A DNA stretch of 64,000 nucleotides from Glandiceps talaboti (taxonomy: Eukaryota; Hemichordata; Enteropneusta; Spengelidae). Each line of letters starts with the position of its first letter. Within the stretch, counting starts at the first letter, position 1. This document shows, piece after piece, positions 26,271 to 43,100 of this stretch. The translations under genes and the position numbers were made by a program. The notes below the pieces were generated by a model that worked only from the letters and a program-made list of their open reading frames with translations, was not told the origin of the DNA and ran no database searches. The DNA lies in the NCBI RefSeq assembly GCF_964340395.1, contig NC_135568.1:9658776-9722775 (forward strand), read 5' to 3'.

Positions 26271-29200
26271 CGAAACGTTTGGTGAGTATACAAATACTAT
26301 ATATTTTTTAGATCTTCCCTTTGGCTCTAGTGTCTACATTTCAATTGAGTTATACCTTTACGAAGTTCAATTCCGTGAGAGAATGCAATGAAGACAAATG
26401 CGTATGCATGAAGTGTAATATGGCAAGATGGCGTCCATGATTTGAACATGTCGACTGTATTATATTGTAGGTAGCGTTTGCTGTGATTTTCGGGCTTCTT
26501 CTTCTGTGTTTGTGACATTGAATTCGGCGTGAACCAAATCCTACAATTCCTACAATGTACACGCAAATAGAAGCGATCCACATCTGAATTGCAAAGTTGA
26601 GTGGGTTTTCAGCTAAATTACGCCTTACTTGTCAAATTTGAATATAACACACCGTATGCAAAACGTTTCACCACTTTCGTGTGCCGTCTTGGAGAGTTTA
26701 GAAACTACGAAATATTATCATTACTTATACACGTGATTGGTTACTTATTAATAGACTTGATTATAAAAGGTCTCCATCAATAGCACGGCCATTCCGATGA
26801 AGCATCTTCCTTCCTGGCCGAAGCGATAAATAAATACACCACATCGCTGGACCCATGTCACCATTTCATCTCACTCAAACTGAAACCTTTTTTTTCAGCT
26901 TCGTTACTGGATCGAACACATTACGTGAACTTACAGTTCACGTCATGCTCTTCAAAGATTCATTTGAGGTTAACCATGGTTCACACGTACACATCGTTCA
27001 GAAATAAAAATTATCATGGTGTCAGTTCATAGTTCTCCTCAGCAACACAAATTTGTTTATACGTTACCATAGTTTTTTTTAAAGTTTAATCTTAATAATT
27101 GGTGGTTCCCTTACGGAGGCGCTCAGTTTACATCTGGTTAATGTATTGTTGGCTGTCGGATAAAAATATGATACTCCAGTTATACTTCAGTTTGTACAGT
27201 TTACAACGTACAATTAATCTCGCTGCCCACATCCAATACGCGTTCCAAAACAATCTGAACAAGTTACTTCTGCCAAAATCGCTCTTGATTGGCCAACCAC
27301 CCAAGAGTGCCACAACCACAATTTCAATCCCTTGCAATTGCCAAACAGTGAGTTAATTTACTAACAAAGTACCATCAAACCTTTCTGACCCGAACTTATA
27401 ACAACTACTGATACCGTTCAACAACACAACACAACACAACACAACACAACACAACACAACACAACACAACACAACACAACACAACGCAACGCAACACAAC
27501 GCAACGCAACGCAACGCAACGCAACGCAACACAACACAACACAACACAACAAAACACAACACAACACAACACAACACGGGACGAGACGAGACGACATCAC
27601 ACCACACCACACAACACAACACAACACAACACAACACAACACAACACAACACAATGACAAATTCCACATTCCAAAAGTCCACTCTCAATCCTTCAGATAC
27701 AGGCATCCACCATCGCAAATACTGTAGTCAGTCGAACGAATGCTTTATCGCAACTATTCTTAATATTGTACTTTAAGCTTATTTCCAGTTTGTTGATGTT
27801 GTTTTATGTTTTGTTTCTGGTTTTGTGGGTGTGTTTTTGTACTTTATCTTTAATTGTATCTATAAGTTTATTTGATTTGTATCTGTCTGATGTATCTTTA
27901 ATTTATTTTATGTAATTTTACCCCACTGCATGATAAATCATTATAACCACATAATAAATATTAAAAAGCCTCGGTACACCCATATTCATTGTCCTTTCCG
28001 TAGACGGAGCTGTCTCAAAGAAAACATCGAGGAATTGTGTCAGTGTTATCGTTTACATTGCTGGTGTAATAATATTTATCTTATATATGTACCATATCAA
28101 TAATACCTTTATCATTTACTGTAGCACTATGGTGAACATTGGCATTATCTGTAAATATCTGAAAAGGGTAAAGGTTATGATGTTACCAGTAATGGTTGCT
28201 AACTTCATGTTTCACTAACGGCTTTTAAAGAAACTATTTTCTCCGAAGTAGGTATGTTGATCTTACTTTCACTAGAAGATATGGATATCTTGCATTTTGT
28301 AACACACCTTGAAATGCAATAAACTAATACACTATTTGAACAGTGACTGGGCACCGGGTTTTAGGTGTAACACCCCCCCCCCACCCCCACCCCTCAACCC
28401 AACCAACACTACCACCACCATCCTCGCCACCCACCCACCCCTGCCTACCTTAGCTGCTGACCACAGACATGGATATTGCCATTCCCTATGATAACCATCA
28501 ATTTATTCTCCTACTAACCACTCTACATACAACAATAAAATATCTTTACAGAACATCGATTTTTCCATGGCATTGACAACCAATGGCAGCCAGGCTTTCT
28601 AATAGATGAGCGTCTTCGACTTCGTCATGAAGTAAGCGCCTCTTTTTCAAACAAAGACACCTCTTTTTTTCAAGTAAAACGTTTCCTTTTCAAATAAAGA
28701 TATAAACGTAAATCCAAGATACGAAGAGAGAAGAATTGTTAGGTTGAACTAAAAATTTGTTCTCGTATGTCTTTGTCATGCGCAGTGATCTGTCAACAGA
28801 ACCTATGATTTACTGGATGAAAGTACAACACATGTATTGATAACCCTAATAAAATATTTATTACGGTAAAAAGATGATGTCTTTAATATCATCTCCTTAT
28901 GGGAAAATGTGATAAGAAAGGGAATTGGCAAAGTAATGTCTTCCCTATGGACAAATTCTGCCAATAACAAAATACATATTGTTATGTGAAAATTGGTATT
29001 TTTGATAATTTATAGTTTTACGTCTAGCTTTTAAATATTGTGCTAGTTAAATGTATAGGAAGTAGGGTTATATTTATCAGCCATGACAAAAAAAAGTCAA
29101 GTAATAAGTAAATGTTCCCAGTAGATATTTCTTCATAAAGTAAAATAGTCACACTGATCTGTCAATTTCCGAAAGCTGTTCAACGTATAAATAGCAAGCT

Positions 29201-29541
29201 CAGTTTTAATATATTTTCAAAATATCATTTGTTGGGAACTATAATTTATCTGCACAGATGAGTGTTCAACATAATTCATGTTGGACCTATTTATTGGAAC
29301 CGGCTGTGTCATCTTGCGTCAATGCCAAACTCGGTTATGTTTGTCATTGTGAGTCGTCTCAGAAAGATATCCGGTCATCTTGTCTATTCAATAACCAATA
29401 ATCTCATATAATTAACATATACAGAACACATAATGCATGATGAATCAACGTATTCTTGATTTTGTGCTTTATCAAAGTGCAATTTACACTCAAGGCCAGA
29501 TTTATACGCAGAGACACGCACATATCCAAGTAGATTTGTCT
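26271..29541. other. Spacer, no supportable gene
   Basis: Two overlapping minus-strand frames (26327-26583) with a hydrophobic start have no convincing splice sites or family match. The rest is AT-rich, apart from the pentamer array at 27421 and a C-rich tract at 28373-28395. Confidence 0.5.
27421..27653. repeat. (ACAAC/GCAAC)n pentamer array
   Basis: About 46 pentamers, with an internal block of GCAAC units and a GAGAC/CACAC interruption near 27578-27610. The Cys/Val-rich minus-strand frames are artefacts. Confidence 0.95.
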
Positions 29542-29606
29542 AGACAGACAGACAGACAGACAGACGGACGGACGGACGGACGGACGGACGGACGGACGGA
29601 CGGACG

Positions 29607-29666
<60 letters not shown>

Positions 29667-29790
29667 TGGGAGGGATGGAGGGAGGGAGGGCGGGAGACAA
29701 AGAAAAACAAACTGAGGCAACGACAGACATAGAGTCGCACCATAACAGATATATAGGGATACATAGTAACAGCGACAAGATAGACCAGAC

Positions 29791-29848
<58 letters not shown>

Positions 29849-29893
29849 TGGACGGACGGACGGACGGACGCACGGACATGCAGGCAGGCAGGC

Positions 29894-29925
<32 letters not shown>

Positions 29926-29945
29926 GGACGGACGGACATGCAGGC

Positions 29946-29982
<37 letters not shown>

Positions 29983-30109
29983 TGGGGGGAGAGAGGGAGG
30001 GAGGGCCGGCGGGAGACAAAGAAAAACAAACTGAGGCAACGACAGACATAGAGTCGCACAAAAACAGATATATAGGGATACATAGTAACAGCGACAAGAT
30101 AGACCAGAC

Positions 30110-30190
<81 letters not shown>
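29542..30190. repeat. GACA/GACG tetranucleotide complex with a 319-bp tandem duplication
   Basis: Alternating (GACA)n and (GACG)n tracts are separated by two nearly identical unique segments, 29666-29790 and 29984-30109. The anchor CGGGAGACAA is at 29691 and 30010, period 319. The long minus-strand CLSV-repeat frames here are translation of the microsatellite, not a gene. Confidence 0.9.
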
Positions 30191-30191
<1 letters not shown>

Positions 30192-32750
30192 TGGGTAGTA
30201 TATTCACTCTCACTCAATTGACAATGATGCACGTCATATACATACACTCTTTGGAACATATACCTACATACTGAATATAAGTTGTTGTTTTTAACAAGAT
30301 TCATTTTTACCATACTTCCGTATCTCCTTACCTTACAACATGCAAGCAATAATGTCCTGAATGAAAATAAATGAAGTGGATGAAACAGATAGCTACTGTA
30401 ATGTCATTTGCATTCTGTTGACGCAATGCCTCTTACAATTTCACATTAGGAGACCACAACAAGCGTAATAAGCATTTTGTGAAAACGTTACTAAAGCGTT
30501 CATATCGTGTTATATGTGTAATGACGTCATTATGAAGGAGGACCGGGGGACTCCTCCATTGCCACAATGTTTGCCTTGTAATATTAGTTTCGAAGTAATA
30601 TTAATGGTTTATTCCCCCAAAGATAAGACAAATGTTGTTATCGAACAACCTTGATGGGGATTACACAACCTCTTTCAAGTTTAAGAAAATACATTTATCG
30701 TCTTCGAGTACACCTTGACTACTTTCTTTTTTCACTAGAATATAGTAATAAAATAGTTGATTTGGGATAATGCATAGGCCTAGGGACATTGCCGTTGTTA
30801 TATGAATTCATTAATCACTGTGGACGGAGGTTCACCCATCAGTGTCCATGTGAAACACATTTAACGCAAATGATAACAAATGAGTGAATATCGAATTAGT
30901 TAATGGAACGCGCAGATACAAGCATTTTTCAAACATTCGACAGTTTGAATTACGAGTATATCTGATAATACCACATTTAACACTGAAGAGAATGTCAGCT
31001 GTCTACGGATGGTTCCAATATGATACAATAATGACATGCTGTTACTTCAACTATAATAACTTTCATACCAATCTAAATCATAACTGATACATGTTTGAGA
31101 GCAGGGGAACCTTAATCACAGATTGCTTAGTTTTATGACTGGTGGTTGGTTGTTTTTAACTGTATCACTGTTCGATGTGATCGTAGACATGTTTGTCTTT
31201 GATTTGATAGTTCATGGTTTGGTGCTCTGGACTGTCATGACATGTCGTCCACTGAGGGCGTCCTTCATGAGGGGGGTTGTTCCCCAAAATATGTCTGACC
31301 CCGGAAGATCGTTTCACCATGCACAGCAGCAGTACACTTTACAATAGGTCTTAATATGTTATTTCTTTCATTAACATGTTGTGTCCTTTGAATGAATTAT
31401 TCCCTTTTACGACACCCTATACGATGTTTGTAAATGTGTGGCATTATTATTGCCTCTCATTACATACGTATACCACGATCTCTTTGTGACAAGTTGTTCA
31501 TATATCCTAACAATATGTTATGGAATGTTAAACGGGATATACAGATCTAGTATGACATTTTGCTAGTGGAAAAATAGATACACTAAAACGTCAGGGGCAC
31601 GAAAACGTGAATGTCCTTGCTCGGGTCCTATACAATTAGCTTGAAACACAGTCTTTGAATGCAATCGTGAACTGAAGTTTTTCGTTTTAATATATGAGTC
31701 GGTCGGTCGGTTAAAACTTTTTATTACAAAGTGTACGAAAAAGTGTATGTGTACATGAAACAGCAGAGACTTGTATTACAGTTTTATTGCCTCTTTATGT
31801 GTACATGAAATGCCAGGGGAACTGAAAATTTGTTTGTGAATGTAAAGTGCCCATAACACTGTTCTAATAATCAAACCATTGTGTGTAGTACAAGTACTTC
31901 GAATAGGTTGTCCCAGTGTTATTAATCCAATTCAGTATTTATTTTCCCCACTTGTAACAGGTTCCATTCGTCCATGGTCTGATGTCTGAAGTTGTATACA
32001 GTCAGTGGTGGTGTGATTTTATTCTAATGTTGCCGTAGAGGGTGTAGATTTTTTCTCTAGATTGAAGAAATATAGGGTTGAGATCGGGTCATGATAAACA
32101 TAGCATTAACTAAAGCGGCCCTCAGCTTACGGTCATTCTCTATATACATGCTATTATTGATCAATATTTTGACAACTTCTATTCAAATAACAGAATGAAA
32201 ACAAATAAAAATGAATGAAACCGACGGACGTAACCACTTAAACTATCTATTAAGATGCCATTTCTCGGCGATGTATCACAAAACAAGAACGATTTGTAAA
32301 AGGCGGCTGTCAGTACAACCATACTTTATCATCATAACTCATCGAGAATAGTCTAACATTAAAACAACCGATATAGGAATAAAAAGAGCGCTGTTTATTC
32401 AAAATATTATATAATATGAGAAAGGGTGTCATCGGAATTACTTTCCTTTTAATAGCCTAACTTCGTTCCATCCTCACACACAAAAGGTTAGCGTGGGCAT
32501 TACACTTAGCTGGTTGTGATTATATGGGGATGGGCTAGCGTTTATCTTGTACGCGCGCACACCGACATCCTTAGAGTAGATTAGCAAATTAACCTGTGAA
32601 AAATCTTATACTACGTTTCATGTTTCTATTTGACGATTGTATAAATTAATATCAATGTATTTAGTGAAAATCTGTTGAGTACAATGACAAATAGAAATAT
32701 GGCCTAATTATAAGGACACAAGACTTTTTTTATTTGAACTCTATCTCTCT
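30191..32750. other. Spacer, no gene seen
   Basis: AT-rich unique sequence with one TGACGTCA near 30523. Short frames only. Confidence 0.55.
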
Positions 32751-35539
<2,789 letters not shown>

Positions 35540-35792
35540 CTTCTCATCTTGTCTGTCTGTACAGAGGCATTTCGCATTGTATTCATAGTTTGGCAACTGA
35601 TGGGAAAAATCATCCTGAGTCAGTAAATAAATCTCATACACCAAACTTTCAGACAGAATAGACAGAAAGTAAGACGCCAAGTTTGTTAATATTTCGCTAC
35701 ACTGTATCAAACTTATAACCACGTGTTGACTTGTATGAACCAGGTCAACGTCACACACGAGTAGCAAATGTGACACAATTGTATAATCCATG
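35540..35792 (-). CDS. Probable second exon of the unrecognised divergent gene
   Basis: Open frame starting MDYTIVSHLLLVCDVDLVHT and ending CTDRQDEK at a strong GTGAGT donor in phase 0. A TAA lies immediately upstream in this frame, so either the ATG is used directly or the exon starts after TTAAAG at 35793, which restores phase with exon 36421-36695. That acceptor is weak. The translation is rich in hydrophobic helices. I could not find the next exon to the left with confidence. Confidence 0.35.
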
Positions 35793-36420
35793 CTTTAACT
35801 TGAAATGAAGTTGGTAGCTGGACGAGTGATTTGCCCGGGCCGGGGTGATAGACCCGAGCTTTAGGTGCAAAAGTTTGTCGCTACCTACCACCACCAGTAC
35901 TAGACTGATTATAGGTGTAATAATATAGGCCAATAGCCTACAAAAACAAGGTCAGACCTAATACATCCATGGCCAGACTAAGATCATGAGATATATGAGT
36001 TACAATGTAACATTTTGTCTTTCGCGGGGAAATTCAATTACCGGACCGGATGTCTGCCAACACTAAGGTTATGAGAATTACACAACGCAACTTTTACATT
36101 GAATTTTACGGAGACTATGAGACAACCGGTGGTTTGGCTATGGGTGGACTCTACATATAATTGAAAGAGAAACAATTATGCTATGTTTGCAGCGATCAAT
36201 GATTTGTCTGTGCGATACTTCAAAAGTTGAGGTCACAAGTTGTGAGAAACGCGTGACGCGCGGATTGTCTCTTGGACTTGTGTACAAGAAAGATACAGAC
36301 GTCATTTTGCCTCGCGGCTTCTTCGGACGGTATCTATTCCATAATTTACGTTTACAATTCTAAAAAAAAAAAAAACGTTAATAATTTCGAAAAAAGAGTA
36401 ATGGGAAATCAATAACTTAC

Positions 36421-36695
36421 TCGTTTCCTTCCCGGCAAACTCTCCTATTCGTACTCTGTGTTTGCTGCCATGATGTGCAGTGGTGGTCGTTTGAAAATAT
36501 CTGGTTTGGAAAATCCGTAGGTGCTATATCTTGATCACCGTCGCTTGAAGAAGTTTGAAGAATCTTTAACAAGACATCATATCCATCTAGTCTGAGAAAT
36601 CTGTGTTGGCTGCACAGAATGTTACTTGGAAGTTGGAATTGGACCCTGCCAATAATATCACTCACTGTCGTTTCGTCTTCACTTGTTTTGCCCAT
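36421..36695 (-). CDS. First exon of an unrecognised divergent gene
   Basis: The ATG at 36695 is preceded in frame by a TAA two codons upstream, so it is the first possible start. The 91 complete codons begin MGKTSEDETTVSDIIGRVQF and include FLRLDGYDVLLKILQTSSSD. The exon ends at a strong GTAAGTTATT donor in phase 2. FLRLDGYDVLLKIL loosely resembles an armadillo/HEAT helix, but I do not recognise the family. It lies head to head with KIFBP. Confidence 0.5.
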
Positions 36696-37142
36696 TCGTT
36701 ACATAGAGGTCTTACATGTAATACTTAGGGAAACTGTAGAAAGTGGCGTTGTTATCGTTTGTATTGTTGCAACCGGCGGCGATTCCTCGTTTCCCCATGT
36801 TGACGAGTTTAATCATAGCTACCTCAGGCCCCGGGCCTCTGGTGACTTCCCATTGTTTATAATTTCACTCTATGACGTCACGCAACTGCGTCGCCTCCGT
36901 TGGATCGGAAATACCCGATTACACTCGAAGTAAATCCGAAGGAGTGCGACTGAAAACAGTCATTTTTTTTAGGATTGCGGTCGGATTTTTGAATATTTCA
37001 TATCAGAATATCTTACATGGGCTCATTATCTTTCAAAAAGTGAAATTTAACGTGAATATTTAAAACCAACTTCGCGCATATCCAATTTTACAACAAATAC
37101 CTCATTTACTGTCCCTTGGACGAGGCTGCAAGGTTAGACAAA
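36696..37142. promoter_or_regulatory. Divergent promoter between the unrecognised gene and KIFBP
   Basis: The 447-bp interval separates two outward-facing start codons. It is richer in CpG than the surrounding spacer and has no obvious TATA box next to either ATG. It contains one perfect CRE/ATF palindrome TGACGTCA (36873-36880). The KIFBP ATG lies in AAAATGGCG, which resembles a YY1-type element over a start codon. Transcription start sites cannot be read directly. Confidence 0.45.
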
Positions 37143-40100
37143 ATGGCGACCTCCATGGTTTGGGACGCGCTGAAAGAAGAATGTACACAATACGAGAAAG
37201 CTATGAAATTAATAGAAGTAAGTCTTTGAATCAGAAAGTGTGTCATCAAAGTTTAATCGCAATGTCAACCAGCTAGCAAGATCACCTAAATTTCTTATGT
37301 AACACACAGTATATGATCGTTACGGTGTTGTTTTTGTCATGGAAACGTCAGCTAAAGTTTTACTCGACATGTACACTCGGGTCTTCGGACCAGGCAGTGG
37401 AGTCATACCGACCAAATGTAGTTGACTCCGTAGTCCGTACGAAACTCAAGTCCGAATTCCTTGGACTAGAGCGGTCTGTGACTTTCGGTGACTGAATACG
37501 GTACTTCAGAAACCATGATAGTATAATTGTATTGAAATTAGAATATGCAAGCTTGTGCGTACATGTAGTCATTTCCAAACGCGCCTGCTTGTTGCAGAAT
37601 AGTTGCTGACAATGTATTCTTTCACCAATTACACGTAGCAGGAATAAATATACATGCCAGTGAGAATGAAAAGAGAACAGTTAGCTTTGAGTCTCGTCAA
37701 GTAACTCAACCATGCACATCGATACATTTGTCAGCATAGCAAGAGAACTTTGGCTCCTATAGGAATGTTGTGTTGCAACTTGCATACATAGATCTCCGCT
37801 CAATCATTCATGGTTTTGTTTTGACGATGGTGACAGCTTTTAACGTCCTTGGGTCTCGTGTATTACTGCTCTCTCTTTCACACACACACACACACACATT
37901 ATATATATATGTATTTATTATTATTAATAATTATTTATTGTCCCATAAATACAAGCCAAAAAGTAATGACAAAAAAATCAATAGAGAATATCTCTCCAAT
38001 GCCTGACTGGAGAGAATCAGGGTACAAACATACATACATACATACATACATACATACATACATACATACATACATACATACATACATACATACATGCATG
38101 CATGCATACATACATACATACATACATACATACATACATACATACATAAACGTCATAAACATATATATAGAAAAATTATTTGTAAGCACACATGACGTGA
38201 TTATAATATAGAACAGATATATACAGTACTAAAGTATTTTTTAACACTGCATTATAGAGATGGAGTCACTGTATATGAAATCCTGTGAATTCATTTTCTT
38301 CATTTCATCTTTTATAGGAATCCAAAAATGATCCTGAAACAGAACCATATAAGTCTAAATATGCAGCCAGGGAGATTTTAGAGGAATTGAAAACAAAGAT
38401 ACAGTCATATGTGAATGACAATGAACAAAATGAAGGTAACACTACTAGTGTACATTATGCTTATCATGTACATGTACATGTACTACATGTAGAAGTGTGA
38501 TTATTACAAATTTACATACTGTCATGTGACTTAAACCTGCTCTACCTGTAACTGGAGTATAATTCTGTCATACAAGTTACAACCAGCAGTATATTCACTG
38601 AAAAGTGTCTATCCTTTTCCTCCCAACTTGTACTTAGTTGTGTACAAACAGAATTGTCATACTTTCCCCATTTTTTTCTTGAATGATGCTCAGGCAGTTA
38701 CAATTAATTATTCTCCAAATATTTATTCATTCAACCAGAAAATGCTCCTGCATGAAATAAGTGTTTTGTTAATTAATACATTGTACTCATCTCTGACTGA
38801 TAGTGGCAGTGCCCCTTATGTCGTTTGTATATGTACATGTATGTTCTACACTGAATGAAAAAAGTATGGGGGACTTCTTCTACAGATTGGTGATGGTGGA
38901 TGGGTTAAAATGACTCATTCCTGATGGATATCCAAACATATTGACTGCCACTCATAATTTGACAAGCCATGCATTTTACCATCCTCAGATTCCTGCACAC
39001 AATTCATAGTGAATGCTCTGGAGTATCAACTTGGTGTTAATTACATGGAGACAGAAGAAACGTCATCAGGAGAAGAACATTTCAGTAAAGTGTTATCAGC
39101 CTTAGAGAATGACAAGTTAAATGAAATGGGTGTCAGTATTGTCCTCAGTACATACAATCAATTGGGTATATTATGGTCAGCAAGGAATGACTACCAAAAA
39201 GCACTTCATTATTTACAGGTTAGTGATCTATTCGGTTTTGCATTGTGGTGTAAATACCAATAGTACTAGTAGGCACTTGTACTGATGTGAATAATCATGC
39301 ATACTTCTGTAGTAACTGATACAGTTTTTGTTTTTCTACAGGAATCTGAAAGACTTTACAAACAGTTTATGCATGAAGTAGGCAAGGCTCCTCACACTAT
39401 TCATGAGTAAGTTCAAGTTTGTGTTTCTTTTGAAAGCAATGATTTTTTTAGTACAACCTGCAAGAAAATACCACTGGACCTTGTCTAATTCCTGTTTACC
39501 ATGAGCAAGTGAACATTTATTTATGTTTAACTAAAACACTAAACTCCCATAGGTGGCATCACAAATGATGCTTATTTCATTATAGCTAAATTTCACACTT
39601 CTTGAACCTTTGCCAAAACAGTGCTGAGGCAGTTATATCAATTGATGTCAGCTTTTACAGGCATAAAATAATACTTTTAATAGACAAGGGGGGCAACACC
39701 ACGAACATAGATGAGGGGACATGATCTTTGCGATTACATCATCGCCATTATGCCAACAGTGACCAAGCGGTAAAGCCAGCAAACAAACAGTTTGACAAAG
39801 CCTGTCGACCTGAACAGCTGAAACGTTACTCATAAGTAATAAGAACCCTTGGTCATGATACAAGATCTTTTCAGTATGTTTTACCAACCTGACAAATGTA
39901 TTTAATGATAGAATAATATTGATTTTTCATTTTTTCAAGATCAGAAACCTTCATCTATTTTAGTAGATAGTTAATCATTGTATTTGTGTTTCCTTTATTG
40001 GTAGATTATTTCATCAAGAAGAAAATAGTCTTACAGAGCATGAAAGACAAACACAGTTTGAAGAGATACACACACTGACATTATATTATCTGGCACAGAT

Positions 40101-43100
40101 CCATGGTAAACTGGACCACAAAGACTTGGTAAGAAACTTTCAGGGGAAAGGATACCTTACGAATTCACTATGTTGTAATAAAAATGTGGATGTTGAAAGA
40201 GATAAAATGTGTTGGTTTCATTCACTTTTACTATCAGTACAGAGCTGTCATCATTCAGAACTGCGGTGGAAGTGATGCACTGGCCTTGATAGGAAACTTT
40301 CGTTAAATGTGTTGTCAACTGCTTGTATTAGTATTCAATTACTATTATATGGAGGTGTGTGTGCCAAAATAACGTTCACTATTGTGTTCTAAACTTTACT
40401 CCCCCCCCCCCCCATGGCCATCTGATAATTGTTTTAGACAGCATGTCAATCAATTTCAAATCAGTATGTAGTACCATGAATATAAAGCGAATCTGTAGTG
40501 AAAAAAATGGTCTTTTATTGACACTTTAATTTATTGTAGTGTCATGCATTTACTATATATGTAGTGAAACATTTTCCATCAATTTGACAACTTATTTTAG
40601 AAATATTTTTATTCAGGGGTACAAAACAGATTACATTTAGCAAAATTCTTTTTGCGAGATGAGAACTAAAATAGTTCAACCCCCTCCCCCACCCCCATCC
40701 TCAAAATAAAAGAATTGTTTTTTTTATCCTACATTTAACTATTGATCTCGCCCCTTACTGAGTTTGTTTTCTGTTGTTTAGTCTGCCATCTACTGCTACA
40801 CAACGTTAAAACGACAGTTAGAAACCAAACAGTATGATCCCGTTGACTGGGCAACAAATTGTGCAACATTGTCACAGTTTTATCTGACGGCAGATAATTA
40901 CCGTCAATCAAGACATTGTCTAGGTAAGTTAAATGAAATTTAATAACTCTACTTGAGCAAGTGAAAAGTCATCAGGGATCTTTAGAATGTTCATTCTGGA
41001 ATCTGGTAGGTTCTAGCCTTATCACTACCACTGTTTCTGATTGGCTGAAAATCAGTTGACTTTAATTAAACCACCATTGTGCCCCAATCAAACAAACTGT
41101 TATAAATGGAGTCTGCAAGGAGAAGATCAATTCCCAGCAGATAGTGCAAAGAAGCTTGACGTACATAAATGCCAAGATTTAGCATAGAAGATATGAAATG
41201 CAGTCATGGAACAAATCAAGTCTACTCCTCAAGACTGAACTATTTCAAAGCAAGGCTGTAAACCCATCTGTGTAGCAAAACATAAAGTGTGGTCTAACCT
41301 TTAAGTGTTGCAGAAATGAACAGTGTTGTGGAGTTTGATTCTGTATAAATTTGATTGATTGACTGATTGATTGATTGATTGATTGATTGATTATTACAAA
41401 TGCAAGTTGGACATATCAAGATTAATTGATCAATCAAAACTGTCATCACCTCATTTCACATATAGTTTAACGTAAATGTATTCATACATTGCAGCAAGTT
41501 CAAGTCACATATTTCAGGAGGCGCTAGATAAACATCATGAGAGAGATGCAAGTGAAGAGGAGGAGGAAGACCCCATTCCATGGAGGAAAGCTGACATAGC
41601 AAGATGTTGGACAAAATATTGTATTGTCTTACTACAAGCATCAAAGTTCGTACTATTATATATTACTCTTAGTGAAATACTAAATTTTCACTTCGTTGTT
41701 TATATTTTGGTGTGGTTTTGTGTTAGGATAAAATTCCTTGAAAATACTTTTTATTCATAGATTCTATGCACACCTTCCTAAATAGGTGAAAATTAGGTCC
41801 AGGCATTGTCATAAACCACAGGCCTATTTATGGCACCATCCAAAAAGGCTTTATATTTTGTTGCATCAGGTGAAATGTGTGCTCTGGCTTGTGAGAATGG
41901 ATCCAGGAAATACAGCTAATGTCGATTTTCAGTGATAATCAAATCCCTTGAAAATGTTGTATTTGACTATTGCAGGATATGTTGTAGTCTTGAGTCAATA
42001 CTGTTCTGTTCTACACTATAGCATGGCTATTTGTAGCTTTGAATCCATGCTGTCCTGTTCTACAGTATAGCATGGAATCCATACTGTCCTGTTCTACAGT
42101 ATAGCATGGCTATTTGTAGCCTGGAATCCATACTGTCCTGTTCTACAGTATAGCATTGCTATTTGTAGCCTGGAATCCATACTGTCCTGTTCTACAGTAT
42201 AGCATGGTTATTGTAGCTTGGAATCCATACTGTCCTGTTTTACAGTATAGCATGGCTATTTGTAGCCTGGAATCCATACTGTCCTGTTCTACATTATAGC
42301 ATGGCTATATGTAGCCCGGAATCCATACTGTCCTGTTCTACAGTATAGCATGGCTATTTGTAGCCTGGAATCCATACTGTCCTGTTCTACAGTATAGCAT
42401 GGCTATTTGTAGCCTGGAATCCGCACTGTTCCATGTGCTGTATACTATAGATGTCCAAATTAAACTATCCACTAAGTTCCTGGAAAGAGTACTTTTGTCC
42501 CAGTAGTAATAAAAAACAGAGATGCGACTTGCAGACATGCACTTTAACTTGCAACCTTAGAAAAGTTAGATTCAAACATTTGAGTTTAAATTTAATCATT
42601 TTATTGTTTTCATCCGTGCAGAGAGTACATGCTGAGAGATGATGATGAGGAAGACATTCAAAGACGAGAAGAACTCCTTCAAGAATGTGAAGATGAACGC
42701 CAAGGAGCATGTAGTCATAGTGATAATAGTAAGCCAGATGATGACCTAAATAAAGAGGAGAAAGTGGAGGAGAAGGAGGAGGAAAAATCATCTCAAAATG
42801 TTGAGACAGCGTCAGATCCTGCAAATGTAGAGACAGTGACCGATCTTAATAAATGTGAGCTGAGGTTTGAATCTTTAGAATTAACTGCTGTAGAAAACCA
42901 AGTCACTGACAAATTAGTCAAGAATTTCCAAGAGGTGAGTTTAAGGTGATATAAATTATGTCATGTATACTAGAAATGATGGAAATAGTGATTTTTTTTT
43001 CAAGGGAATTCAGAGTACTAGACTATCACTTCTGGTCCAAAAGCTTCTTCTGAAGACTAATAAGTTAGTGTCTATTAGGGGCAGTTACATAATGTCCAAA

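Noticed and set aside
26327-26583. Two overlapping minus-strand frames with a hydrophobic start
   Set aside because: Only a poor GTATAA donor and no family match, and the two frames compete over the same bases.
29542-30190. CRISPR-like array with repeats and unique spacers
   Set aside because: The repeats are tetranucleotide tracts of varying length and the only spacers are a duplicated pair. The locus is animal nuclear DNA.
29404-30349. Long minus-strand frames up to 269 codons rich in CLSV/RPSV
   Set aside because: Pure translation of GACA/GACG tetranucleotides. Three overlapping frames are open equally, which is the mark of a repeat with a unit length prime to three.
39690-39890. Possible hammerhead ribozyme or Penelope-type end (CTGAACAGCTGAAACGTT)
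   Set aside because: Lacks the CTGATGA core and paired stems. Resemblance to such ends is too weak to call.
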